57,154 nt of DNA from Elusimicrobia bacterium RIFOXYA2_FULL_39_19 (GTDB taxonomy: Bacteria; Elusimicrobiota; Endomicrobiia; CG1-02-37-114; XYA2-FULL-39-19). The position numbers were made by a program, and so were the translations under genes. Each line of letters starts with the position of its first letter. Position 1 is the first letter of the stretch. Below are positions 36,801-44,090 of the stretch, piece by piece. The notes under the pieces are model-generated. The model did no database searches and was not told the origin of the DNA. It was given only the letters and a program-made list of their open reading frames with translations. The DNA is taken from assembly GCA_001800285.1 (NCBI GenBank), contig MGVC01000037.1, positions 1 to 57,154 of the forward strand. The letters are read 5' to 3'.

Positions 36801-36858
36801 TAAGGATACCGCAGACAGCGCGCAGAAAGCCAAAGGCAAGTTTGCCATAATGCGCTAA
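30868..36858 (+). CDS. Giant secreted NHL-propeller / IPT-like repeat protein with FlgD/T9SS-like tail
   Basis: This protein of about 1996 residues starts at the ATG at 30868 (AAAGGAG upstream) with signal peptide FKKAALIFTLLLSSIVFVNY, cleaved near VYS-DV. Residues about 60-760 hold 12 NHL repeats of the type WVADTYNHRVLKFD, enough for two six-bladed propellers. Residues about 765-1750 hold 11 repeats of about 85 residues, each ending in a TGYWNVVVTSG-like strand, resembling IPT/TIG domains. A further beta domain (about 1760-1890) follows. The C-terminal 90 residues (VVYPNPYKG, then ISIYNIAGELVRK and GGVYVYYIK) resemble FlgD-like/T9SS type A sorting domains. A cell-surface adhesion or scaffold role is inferred. 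Confidence 0.85.
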   Translation: MFKKAALIFTLLLSSIVFVNYVYSDVLTCDSEFVLGQDTYTYTGANMTSSTGVWGPKGVFIDHVNNRAFVTDTNNSRVLIWNDLANLTNGKYADVVIGQPDFGSTAYNFGGRSAKTLYWPQGIAVDASGNLWVADTYNHRVLKFDAPFSNFQSATLRLGQGDFTSGSTWGGASMGQNNFYDPKDVAFDLQGNLLVSDYSDCRVLRFSTPFSNNMDADLVLGATDFILNTAAANKGNQNNLYSPEGITVDWSGNVWVADLGNHRAIRFDVPLSSGMNANVVIGSTGGFINYESGIARQYRFNYPSSVAVDRSSNVWIADRANHRVLRFSIPISSGMNADICIGHGEYTSGGANDSHPYCDYYAYPEHLYTPYDITVDSGNNIWVADNGNNRVLKFMTPSSQFGEAADLVLGQATLNSNAINGLNNRGLYQPYAVAVDTITDICAVTDTNNNRVLFWYGIDSFSNGKAADGVIGQPNFTSAAPQQNNAGAVDNGLYAPKGVAFDASGNMWVCDSGNNRVLKFTKPFSAANQSAVLVIGQPDMNTGTTGTTQKKLNDPRNICFDASGNLWVADASNCRAIRFDPPFATNMDAAVVLGQSLFTTNAYGGGTQNGLSYPYGVFAQSNGSIWVADTSVHRTLRYDVPISSGMNANLVLGQSNFTGIGTGLNASGTQTPQSVCVDGFGNAWVVDGYSRALRYTAPLSSGMASTKVLGQADFGSNAANRSGTPGRNTLYTPKGMVIDQDDNLWIADTYNRRIMKFNKHYFYLDVASSTPNSIYNNSVRNIQLTGNDFVQGVVVTFKKAGSSNVTATNVVVTTNAYLTCDVNLVGYATGYWDIEASYGGFYDILISSFFVDSVRLYSVWPSSGLKSVPTNISLAGVNLLAGTSVWLQRGGTQLPATNITVVCSTQIICTLTLDSAVTGYWTVYISTGNTSLSLGNGFFVSDIQTISINPATGINNRVVDCLITGEGFLTGTEVKLQKAGETDITATNIAVMGNNQISARLDLSGCATGYWDLYVSTVNSLMSSWNVHPDMFTINTILISSMTPDTADNIYPANITLFGQNLGVGTTVALTKSGQTNINGTGIVALDTQMSAVFNLTNAATGYWNVVVTSWPATYTLTNGLSVKTILVSSITPQSVNNGGVASVAVNGDNFAPGCTVTLTKSGETAIPALGTMPLSGVQLGCAFDLTSVATGYWNVIVTSGSVSYTLPNGLQVGTLIINSINPPDIGNHMPANISVIGESFVEGTILKITKSGETDINATNVTVTNPALMTGLFDLTNAATGQWNVVITSGVMTYTLPNGLLVSTNRLDTVNPSAEWNNKPVNFTITGDNILTGTLINISQQGQTDVYATNLVYVSTSEIKGTIDLSGLTTGYWNVALSTCATTATKVNGLLIKTNALANINPAAGLNSGLINVTVTGTDMAAGTVLKLTKTAQSDIYASLSAASETELTGTFDLTGAATGQWNVVITSAGMSSTLPNGFAVGTMRAVSVSPSLTLNNKTLNVTLTGENLLSGTTLAITINNQIISAAAVNVVSATELTGSFDLTGAATGYWSVVITSGNISSALVDVLQVKAINLTSISSNIEINNKTKSFTLQGDGMFAGATVKLSKTGQTDVDAANVTAGDTSLVCDVSLLNLTTGYWDITVTTGNSVATIANALLIKTMSLTSIVPSSGTAGGSLSVAINGENILEGSTVKLTKEAQTDITATAVTVSSDTQISCSINLTAAVTGYWNMVVTSAPLSAITLANAFEVKANETEAQQPIDNTKAEEVKITPPAGEVKVEIPAATFTENVKINVTVPVTASLPAVTEKTLKSIDVAVEITATRQADNTEVQPEKDITITINYRDADVAGIDESKIVITFYSDGNRWVTIPSVPDPANNRVTGTVKHFTLFRLAQAQSANDLDNVVVYPNPYKGIDSIQGEGVVFTGLTADAVISIYNIAGELVRKCDATNINGLYLWDTTNEAGNKVAGGVYVYYIKDTADSAQKAKGKFAIMR

Positions 36859-36880
36859 AAGCAAATAATATCAAAAGAAG

Positions 36881-36886
36881 TATAAT
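36881..36886 (+). promoter_or_regulatory. TATAAT box 6 nt before the start codon
   Basis: TATAAT lies in the 34-bp gap after the giant gene, 6 nt before the ATG at 36893. There is no convincing -35 and no Shine-Dalgarno site. Together with similar cases it suggests a leaderless mRNA. Confidence 0.45.
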
Positions 36887-36892
36887 TCATTT

Positions 36893-37351
36893 ATGCGGAA
36901 AATAATAACTGAAAAAAGTGAAATAGAAAAAATAATAAAACAGGCAAAAGTCTGCCGGCTGGGTCTGGCACATGAAAATAAGCCCTATATCGTGCCTATG
37001 AATTTCGGGTACGAAAATGGCTGTCTGTATTTTCATTCAAAAAATAACGGTAAAAAAATGGAAATGATAAAAAATAACAGCCAGGTGTGTTTTGAAATAG
37101 ATATTGATACGCAGATAATTCAGGCAGATAAGCCCTGTAATTGGGGTATGGACTACCGCAGTGTAATAGGCTTCGGCAAGGCTGTATTGCTGGAAGATAA
37201 ACAACAGAAAAAAAACGCTCTGGATATAATAATGAAACAGTATTCAAACGAAAAGACTTTCCAGTATCCGGACGAAATGTTAGATAAAGTAATAGCTATT
37301 AAGCTTATTATAGATGAAATGACCGGAAAAATAGCGGACAGCACTTCTTAG
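36893..37351 (+). CDS. Pyridoxamine-phosphate-oxidase-like flavin protein (NimA-like)
   Basis: This 152-residue protein has the FMN-binding split-barrel pattern: VCRLGLAHENKPYIVPMNFG, then GCLYFHSKNNGKKMEMIKNN, and SVIGFGKAVLLED. This matches the NimA/nitroimidazole-resistance-like branch rather than true PdxH. Such proteins are flavin or heme-binding reductases of unclear physiological substrate. It starts 6 nt after a TATAAT box. A permease gene follows 8 bp downstream with its own GGAG. Confidence 0.8.
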   Translation: MRKIITEKSEIEKIIKQAKVCRLGLAHENKPYIVPMNFGYENGCLYFHSKNNGKKMEMIKNNSQVCFEIDIDTQIIQADKPCNWGMDYRSVIGFGKAVLLEDKQQKKNALDIIMKQYSNEKTFQYPDEMLDKVIAIKLIIDEMTGKIADSTS

Positions 37352-37359
37352 GAGATTAA

Positions 37360-38463
37360 ATGGATGAGCAGTACATGGTAAATAAACAGAAATTCAGTAA
37401 ATATTTTCTGCTGGTGGTATTTGTTTTATCATCATTATTGTTTTTAAGCCTTATTCGCTACTTTTTCCTGCAGGTAATGCTGGCAATAATCATAGCTATA
37501 CTAATATATCCGGTAAATAAGTATCTGCTTAAAGTTACTAAAAATAAAGCGGGTTTATCATCTTTAATTTGCTGTATAATTGTACTGCTTGTTATATTTT
37601 TTCCTTTAATAATGATATCCCAGATTATACTGGCGCAAAGCATTGAACTTTACCACAACGCCGGGCCCCGCATAATAGAAATTATCCAGAAATTCAATGA
37701 AGGATATCTGGGTAAAATGCTGAATAATCCGCTTAACAACTGGCTGCTGGAGCATGATATTATACTGGAATGGCAATCAATAATACAAAAAACATTTAAT
37801 ATGTTAAGTTCATCTTTTGCCGTGCTGGTAAGCAATACATCAAAACTTACCGTAGAGTTGTTGTTTAGTTTTTTTATAATAATGTTTTCACTGTTTTATT
37901 TATTGCGTGACGGCGAAAAAATGCTGGTGAAAATAAAAGAGGTAGTGCCGTTAAACGATGATTATAAAAACACAATTGTAACCAGGTTTTATACCATGAC
38001 AAACGCAACAGTAAAAGGCGTGTTGTTTATAGCGCTTATCCAGGGTTCTCTGGCAACGTTTGTCCTATGGGTTTTTGGCATTAAAATTTGGCTTTTGCTG
38101 GGTATAGTAATGTTTGTTTTTGCAGTCATACCGTTTGTAGGTATAGGCGCGGTATTGGTGCCTACGGGTATAATAAAAATAATTTCCGGTGATTTAGTGC
38201 AGGGAATAGCGATTATAAGTATAAGCATATTTTTTATTTCGCTTATAGATAATGTACTAAGGCCCAGAATAGTGGGTTATCATGCGGGCATGCATGACCT
38301 TTTGGTATTTTTTTCCATGCTTGGCGGCATAATGACTTTCGGGCCGGCAGGTTTTTTAATTGGGCCGATAATTGCGGCTGTATTTTTATCTATTCTTGAG
38401 ATGTATAAACTGGAGTTCCTGCAGAAAGCAGAGCTTACGGACACTAAAAACTCTTCAAGCTGA
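37360..38463 (+). CDS. AI-2E family (PerM-like) membrane transporter
   Basis: This 367-residue integral membrane protein has about eight helices. It has the N-terminal pair with VMLAIIIAILIYPVNKYLLK, a central soluble stretch, and the conserved C-terminal GTNDLLV-like region, here YHAGMHDLLVFFSMLGGIMTF followed by GPAGFLIGPIIAAV. The family includes transporters reported for AI-2 export and Na+/H+ exchange; the substrate here is unknown. GGAG lies 5 nt before the ATG. Confidence 0.88.
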   Translation: MDEQYMVNKQKFSKYFLLVVFVLSSLLFLSLIRYFFLQVMLAIIIAILIYPVNKYLLKVTKNKAGLSSLICCIIVLLVIFFPLIMISQIILAQSIELYHNAGPRIIEIIQKFNEGYLGKMLNNPLNNWLLEHDIILEWQSIIQKTFNMLSSSFAVLVSNTSKLTVELLFSFFIIMFSLFYLLRDGEKMLVKIKEVVPLNDDYKNTIVTRFYTMTNATVKGVLFIALIQGSLATFVLWVFGIKIWLLLGIVMFVFAVIPFVGIGAVLVPTGIIKIISGDLVQGIAIISISIFFISLIDNVLRPRIVGYHAGMHDLLVFFSMLGGIMTFGPAGFLIGPIIAAVFLSILEMYKLEFLQKAELTDTKNSSS

Positions 38464-38532
38464 CAGTCCTTTTCCATTCTAATTATTTCAACAACCCTTC
38501 ATTGCATCTTGCATACTTAAAAACAACTTTAA

Positions 38533-38561
38533 TTTACAAATAAAATCAAAAAAAGTATAAT
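38533..38561 (+). promoter_or_regulatory. Promoter of the ABC exporter operon
   Basis: TTTACA (38533-38538), a 17-nt spacer and TATAAT (38556-38561). The start codon at 38597 follows about 28 nt after the predicted start. Confidence 0.65.
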
Positions 38562-38596
38562 CGAATTATATTAAATAAATTAGTCTGGTCTGAAAT

Positions 38597-40321
38597 ATGA
38601 AAAAATACTATCCTTATTTTTCCGAATGCCGTAAACTCCTTATTTTTAGTTTTTCTTTGTTATTAGGCGCTCTTTCCTGTGAGCTTCTTTTACCCCAGAT
38701 TTCCGGTGAAACAATAAATTATCTCCGTGACGTGGCCGCAGGCAAAGTAACAGGAAAATTCGATCTGTGGCCCTACGTTATTTCATTTTTGTGTTTGTCC
38801 GTGCTTAGAAGCGTGATAAACCGCAGAAAGGGAATAATAGACACTTCTATTACCACCACCATTATCAAAAACATCCGGTGCAGGGTGTATGATAAATTGC
38901 AGAAACTTTCTTTTAATTATCACGACAATACAGCTTCCGGGCAGATTATCTCACGCGTTATTCATGATGTAAATGTGATGAGGGGTTATTTTGCCACATT
39001 GTTTTTTACTGTGCCGGAAATAATAATATTTCTGCTGGGCGCTACGGTATTAATGCTCAATATTCACGTAAAGTTAACGCTGGTGGCCCTGTGCACGGCG
39101 CCTGTTACGGTATATCTGATGATAAAGTTTAAGGGCGCCCTGCATAAGCTCTGGCGCAAGACGGATGATTTGTACGGTGATGTCTCCACTGTTTTACAGG
39201 AAAATATAGCGGGTGTAAAAGTAGTAAAATCCTTTGCCAAAGAAAATTATGAAATAAAAAAGTTTAACAATAAGGTAAACATTTTTCTGGACAGTTTTAC
39301 AGATGCCGTAAGTTACTGGGCCAAAAGGGTGCCTATGGCGCATTTTATTTTCGGGTTAAGCATGCCGCTGGCTTTGTGGTACGGAGGCATTTTGGTAATA
39401 AGGCAGGAAATAAATATAGGTGACCTGACAAAAGTACTGTTTTATCTTATGGGTTATGGCTGGAGGATAAGCAGAATAGGCCATATAGTAAATACTATTG
39501 AAAATGCGCACGCTGCCGGCGACAGAATATGTGAAATTATAGACACCAAAACAGAAATAGCAGATAAAGAACATGCCTTAACGCTAAACAATCCCTCCGG
39601 GAGCATTGAATTTGCAAATGTAAGTTTTTCTTATAAAGAAGGCAAAAACGTGGTGCAGAACGTCAGTTTTAAAATTAAACCGGGAGAAATAATAGGGATA
39701 ACAGGGCCCACCGGGTCCGGGAAAACATCTTTGATAAATTTGCTTCCCAGGTTTTATGAGCCGCTTACAGGAAAAATATGTGTTGACGGCGTTGATATCC
39801 GCAACATCCGCCTGGATTCATTAAGGAAAACAATTAAAATGGTTTTTCAGGAGACTTTGCTGTTTTCTGCCACAATAAGTGAAAATATAGCTTATGGAAA
39901 ACCTGATGCCTCCCATGAAGAGGTAGAAAACTGCGCGCAGTTAAGCCAGGCGGCAGGATTTATTAATGGGTTTGAAAAAAAGTACGACACAATAGTAGGC
40001 GAAAGAGGCGTTACCTTAAGCGGCGGGCAAAAACAAAGGGTATCAATAGCCAGGGCCGTCCTGCCGGGCCCGAAAATACTGGTGTTAGATAACCCCACAT
40101 CAAATTTAGATTCGGAAGTAGAGCGTATAGTAATAGAAAATATACTTAACCTTAAGCTGACTATAATTATAATAAGCCAGAAAATGAACGTACTGCGCAA
40201 GACAGACAGAATATATGTAATGGAAGACGGCCTGATAACTGCTTCCGGCACGCATCAGGAATTAATAAGTAAAGAAGGTTTTTACAAAGAGATTTATGAG
40301 GAACAGGTTTTACTGAAATGA
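38597..40321 (+). CDS. ABC exporter half-transporter A (degenerate ATP-site Walker B)
   Basis: This 574-residue protein has a six-helix ABC exporter membrane domain (about 1-300) and an ATPase domain (about 335-574). Walker A GPTGSGKT is near residue 370 and the signature LSGGQKQRVSIARA near 473. Walker B is ILVLDNPTSNLD: the catalytic glutamate is Asn. The switch histidine region reads IIIISQKMNVL, without His. Its signature is canonical. This pattern is that of the degenerate-site partner in heterodimeric exporters such as TM287/288. It overlaps the next gene as ATGA. Confidence 0.9.
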   Translation: MKKYYPYFSECRKLLIFSFSLLLGALSCELLLPQISGETINYLRDVAAGKVTGKFDLWPYVISFLCLSVLRSVINRRKGIIDTSITTTIIKNIRCRVYDKLQKLSFNYHDNTASGQIISRVIHDVNVMRGYFATLFFTVPEIIIFLLGATVLMLNIHVKLTLVALCTAPVTVYLMIKFKGALHKLWRKTDDLYGDVSTVLQENIAGVKVVKSFAKENYEIKKFNNKVNIFLDSFTDAVSYWAKRVPMAHFIFGLSMPLALWYGGILVIRQEINIGDLTKVLFYLMGYGWRISRIGHIVNTIENAHAAGDRICEIIDTKTEIADKEHALTLNNPSGSIEFANVSFSYKEGKNVVQNVSFKIKPGEIIGITGPTGSGKTSLINLLPRFYEPLTGKICVDGVDIRNIRLDSLRKTIKMVFQETLLFSATISENIAYGKPDASHEEVENCAQLSQAAGFINGFEKKYDTIVGERGVTLSGGQKQRVSIARAVLPGPKILVLDNPTSNLDSEVERIVIENILNLKLTIIIISQKMNVLRKTDRIYVMEDGLITASGTHQELISKEGFYKEIYEEQVLLK

Positions 40322-42087
40322 CCCATCGTTACGAAGAAGAAAAACTGGAAACTAAACGGCCTAACATTAAAATTGTTATGCGGCTGAGTAAATATATTTT
40401 AAATCACAAAGCCGTATTTATTTTTAATATAGTTATCAGCATAATAGCCGTTATACCGGCGATTATTGAACCGCATATTATAAAAATCTGTATTGATAAA
40501 TATATATTGCCCGGTGAAATGCAGGGCATTCTGATTATTAGTTTATTATTCCTGGCAAATAAGTTTTTCGGTTGGGTTTTGACCATGTTTGAGGCAATAC
40601 GTACCACCCGCCTGGGGCAGAGGGTGCTAAATGATATAAGGATGGAAGTTTTTAAGCATGCCCAGAAACTTTCTATGGATTATTTTGATACCACACCGCA
40701 GGGAAGAATAATTGCCCGCGCTGATACGGATATTGATACCATGGAACACGTGATGACCTGGGGTGCGGGAATATTTCTAAACAGTTTTCTTACTTTAATA
40801 GGCGCGCTGTACTTTATGGCAAAGTATAACCCGAAATTATGCCTGCTGGTTTCGGTGGTTTTGCCGCTTCTTTTTATTGCCACCTACATATTTCAGAAAG
40901 AAGGCGTGAAAGCCTACCGTAAATTAAGGGAATCAGCCACGCGCATAACCGCCAACCTGGCAGAAAACATTTCCGGAGTAAAAGTAGTGCAGTCTTTTGT
41001 GCGGGAAGATAAAAACCTCTCACATTTCCGGCAGTTAACCACAGACCATGCAAAAAATTCCGTTAATTCAGCCAGGGTCTGGTCAACATATTTTCCTTTT
41101 ATAGGCATAGTAAACGCGCTGGGAATTGTAATAATAATATTTTACGGCGGTAATTTAGTTTACCAGGGGCAGTTAAAAATAGGCGAACTCAGCGCCTATA
41201 TAATCTACCTGGGCATGTTTTTTGAACCTATACAAACCATGGGCGAACTTTATAATAATTTACTGGCCACGGGAACTGCCGCAGAACGTATTTTCCAGCT
41301 GTTGGATGTAACACCAAGAATAGTAGATAAGCCGAAAGCACAGGATTTAACCATAAACGGCAGGGTGCGGTTTGAAAATGTGCATTTCCATTACAGGGAA
41401 AATAAATGGATACTGAAAAATATAAATTTTCAGGCCAATCCTGGGCAGACCATTGCGTTAGTGGGCCCCACCGGTGCAGGAAAAACCACAGTTGTTAATC
41501 TGATAGCACGGTTTTATGACCCTCAGCAGGGCAGTATTTATATTGATGATAAGCCTATAGATAATATCACGCTGTATTCTTTGCGGTCCCAGATGGGTAT
41601 TGTACCGCAGGATAGTTTCCTGTTTTCCGGAACAGTAATTGAAAACCTGAAATACGGCATAGAAAATATTACTGATGATGAAGCCATAAAAGCGTCCAAG
41701 GAAATCGGGCTGCACCCGTTTATAGAAAAGCTGAGCAAGGGTTATCAGACCCAGGTAAAAGAGCGCGGCGCCGGCATAAGCGAAGGAGAGCGCCAGCTGA
41801 TTTGTATTACCAGGGCGTATATTTCAAACCCGAGGATACTGATATTTGATGAAGCCACCAGTTCCATAGATACGCAGACAGAAGTAAATATTCAAAACGC
41901 GCTGGATAAACTGCTGAAAGGAAGGACGTGTTTTGTAATAGCGCAAAGGCTGTCAACTATTAGAAAAGCGGATATAGTTATGGTAGTAAGTGACGGGGAA
42001 ATAATTGAAAAAGGTACTCATTCGGAATTATTGAATTTGTCGGGTTTTTACAGCAGGATGTATAAAGAGTTTGTGTTTAACCAGTAG
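40318..42087 (+). CDS. ABC exporter half-transporter B (degenerate signature)
   Basis: This 589-residue partner has a membrane domain and an ATPase domain with Walker A GPTGAGKTT (near 382) and a proper Walker B ILIFDEATSSID (near 507). Its signature is ISEGERQLICITRA instead of LSGGQ, and the switch reads VIAQRLSTI with Gln in place of His. The two proteins would form one canonical site (A signature with B Walker motifs) and one degenerate site. Exporters of this type move lipids or drugs; the substrate is not visible here. Confidence 0.9.
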   Translation: MTHRYEEEKLETKRPNIKIVMRLSKYILNHKAVFIFNIVISIIAVIPAIIEPHIIKICIDKYILPGEMQGILIISLLFLANKFFGWVLTMFEAIRTTRLGQRVLNDIRMEVFKHAQKLSMDYFDTTPQGRIIARADTDIDTMEHVMTWGAGIFLNSFLTLIGALYFMAKYNPKLCLLVSVVLPLLFIATYIFQKEGVKAYRKLRESATRITANLAENISGVKVVQSFVREDKNLSHFRQLTTDHAKNSVNSARVWSTYFPFIGIVNALGIVIIIFYGGNLVYQGQLKIGELSAYIIYLGMFFEPIQTMGELYNNLLATGTAAERIFQLLDVTPRIVDKPKAQDLTINGRVRFENVHFHYRENKWILKNINFQANPGQTIALVGPTGAGKTTVVNLIARFYDPQQGSIYIDDKPIDNITLYSLRSQMGIVPQDSFLFSGTVIENLKYGIENITDDEAIKASKEIGLHPFIEKLSKGYQTQVKERGAGISEGERQLICITRAYISNPRILIFDEATSSIDTQTEVNIQNALDKLLKGRTCFVIAQRLSTIRKADIVMVVSDGEIIEKGTHSELLNLSGFYSRMYKEFVFNQ

Positions 42088-42098
42088 AAATGCAGGTA

Positions 42099-43259
42099 TT
42101 AATGAAATTTTGCAACCAGATAAGTATTGAGAACATAACTGCCTAAAATACCAGGGCTGAATTCACGGCCGCCAGCACCGTCAAAATGATATAAACTTAA
42201 CCCCAGGTAACCATTCTTAAATATTTCATATCTAAAGTAAGGGTAAAGCATAAAACTATCATCAAGAAGATTTCCTATATAAGTAATGCCGTAGTTCATT
42301 TCTGAGTAAGTAATTATATTGAAATCAAACATCAAATACTGCCGGCCGAAAGTCATCCTGGGCAAAGACATTAGTTCAGAATAGTTACTGTAATCAGGCA
42401 TACCGCTTTCATCATAAAAATATTCAACAGCAATGAAATAATATTTTGCAAAAGAGTAATCCGCGCCGAGACTTGTTTTAAAAGTATCTATTTTTTCTTT
42501 TTGGTTAAACCCATAGTAAAGTTCAGACCATAAACCAACCACAGCATCTCCCTTGCAGGTAAATCCCAGTACATTATTTTCAGAACCGGAATCGTGTAAA
42601 AAAATAAAATTATTATCAAACGTTCCCAAATGTATTTCTGTGTTAATTGCAGCAACTGAATTATTCATTTGGCCTGAAAGCGCTGAATTTGTTGAAATGT
42701 AGGGGGTTATATGCCCTGTATCCATAGATGGAATGGCAAGAAATTCAATAGAGGAAAGGCCAGAGATGTAATATTTAGCAGAAACGCCGTCAATGCCCTG
42801 ATGGCTGAGCATATTCAAGTAAAAGGTTTGGGGAATAAATAGATCAAGCGGCCTGAAAACTTTGGCCCTGCCCCACCCGGGAAGAAAACGGCCAATAGTA
42901 AATTCATAATCATTTCTTGAAAAACTTGTATTAAAAGTGTTTATAACAAAAAAGTCTGTATTATTTGAAACGATGGCAGGATTATTTTCGGAATAAGCGT
43001 AAGCATATTCAAGTTCGCCGCGGGTCCGGAAAAAATCAGTGGGCCTGGCATCAAGTTTTAAATCAAGTATGCCCGTGCCTATATTTGTCGTGCTGTTATC
43101 TTTAAAAGAAGAGAGTGTTTGTCCATAAAATCTTCCATCCCAGAATATTTCAGAATAAAGAGGTGTAGACAGGAATAACAATGCCAGATAAAAAATTACG
43201 ACAGTAGGTTTTATATTCGTACTATTTCTCCAGATTTTTTTTAGAAAAAACCGATTCAT
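42099..43259 (-). CDS. Predicted outer-membrane beta-barrel protein of the envelope operon
   Basis: The 386-residue protein has an N-terminal signal region (PTVVIFYLALLFLSTPLYSE). Alternating hydrophobic strands rich in Tyr and Phe follow throughout (FEITIGRFLPGWGRAKV-like), and it ends with a strand YLVAKFH. It shows no recognised enzyme motif. The start overlaps the end of the LolA-like gene by 38 nt, so the two are probably coupled. It is the last gene of the six-gene unit that starts at 48002. Barrel topology is inferred from strand pattern and the terminal aromatic strand. Confidence 0.65.
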   Translation of the reverse strand: MNRFFLKKIWRNSTNIKPTVVIFYLALLFLSTPLYSEIFWDGRFYGQTLSSFKDNSTTNIGTGILDLKLDARPTDFFRTRGELEYAYAYSENNPAIVSNNTDFFVINTFNTSFSRNDYEFTIGRFLPGWGRAKVFRPLDLFIPQTFYLNMLSHQGIDGVSAKYYISGLSSIEFLAIPSMDTGHITPYISTNSALSGQMNNSVAAINTEIHLGTFDNNFIFLHDSGSENNVLGFTCKGDAVVGLWSELYYGFNQKEKIDTFKTSLGADYSFAKYYFIAVEYFYDESGMPDYSNYSELMSLPRMTFGRQYLMFDFNIITYSEMNYGITYIGNLLDDSFMLYPYFRYEIFKNGYLGLSLYHFDGAGGREFSPGILGSYVLNTYLVAKFH

Positions 43260-43986
43260 TTACAGGTTCATCAAGCACAACGGATTCCATTTCAAATAGC
43301 GTGTAGGAACCTTCCCTTTGTTTATCTTCCATTTTTACCTTTACAGGAAAATATTTACCTTTGATTGTTTTTACTTCCTGGACAACCATCTCTTTTAAAA
43401 GCATTCCTGAAAGAGCAAAATACTGAATTTTAAGGGGTACAAATTGTTCTTTATCAACCCACATTATAAGCCGTGAATAGGTTATTTTTTTTACTTTTGC
43501 GTTAAGTTCAAGTATATAGCATTCCTTGTTACCAATATTTTCACTGCCGGTAAGAGCGGGATTGTATTTATCAATAAGTTTTTCATTATCCATTGAATCT
43601 TCGTATGAATAATCAGACCCCATCATAGATTCGCGTAGTTTATGTCCGGATATTTTATCGGCTCTTTCCGCATAAGCGCCTTTAACCCAGAGTTCATCAC
43701 CAAGTTTTAAATATTTTGTTCCCCGGTCTCCGGGATTTGTAAATTCAATATATGCTTTATCATTACCCCGGGCTATTGCATTGAATGTTTTAATGCGTGG
43801 TTTTTTTCTTGTGCCTTTATTTATTGTCATAGTGCCGATGTATTTTATGGATTGATATATGCTGTTATCATCTGCTTTTGATAATATTCCTTCCGGAGTA
43901 ATTGCTAATGCCTGTGCTGAAATTAGGAATGTTGCCATTAATGTTGCCGTTAATGTTTTCATTAATGCTGTTATTTGTTTTTTCAA
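43222..43986 (-). CDS. LolA-like outer-membrane lipoprotein-sorting protein (COG2834 type)
   Basis: The protein (about 254 residues) has a signal peptide (TLTATLMATFLISAQALA) and a LolA/LppX-like half-barrel pattern (FNAIARGNDKAYIEFTNPGD, WVDKEQFVPLKIQYF, FPVKVKMEDKQ). Such periplasmic carriers shuttle lipoproteins or lipids between membranes. I favour the TTG at 43986, with AGAGGTG about 5 nt upstream, giving MKKQITALMKT. A GTG at 43995 and an ATG at 43962 are alternatives. It sits between two FtsX-type permeases and a barrel protein, suggesting the periplasmic step of one pathway. Confidence 0.78.
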   Translation of the reverse strand: MKKQITALMKTLTATLMATFLISAQALAITPEGILSKADDNSIYQSIKYIGTMTINKGTRKKPRIKTFNAIARGNDKAYIEFTNPGDRGTKYLKLGDELWVKGAYAERADKISGHKLRESMMGSDYSYEDSMDNEKLIDKYNPALTGSENIGNKECYILELNAKVKKITYSRLIMWVDKEQFVPLKIQYFALSGMLLKEMVVQEVKTIKGKYFPVKVKMEDKQREGSYTLFEMESVVLDEPVNESVFSKKNLEK

Positions 43987-44090
43987 AAGAAACACCTCTT
44001 TGTGAAATCGATTTTCCTTATTTTCTGTAAATTATAAATGAATGTTAATATGACGGCCGCAGGAAGAATCTGCAGGCGTAATTATTTGCC

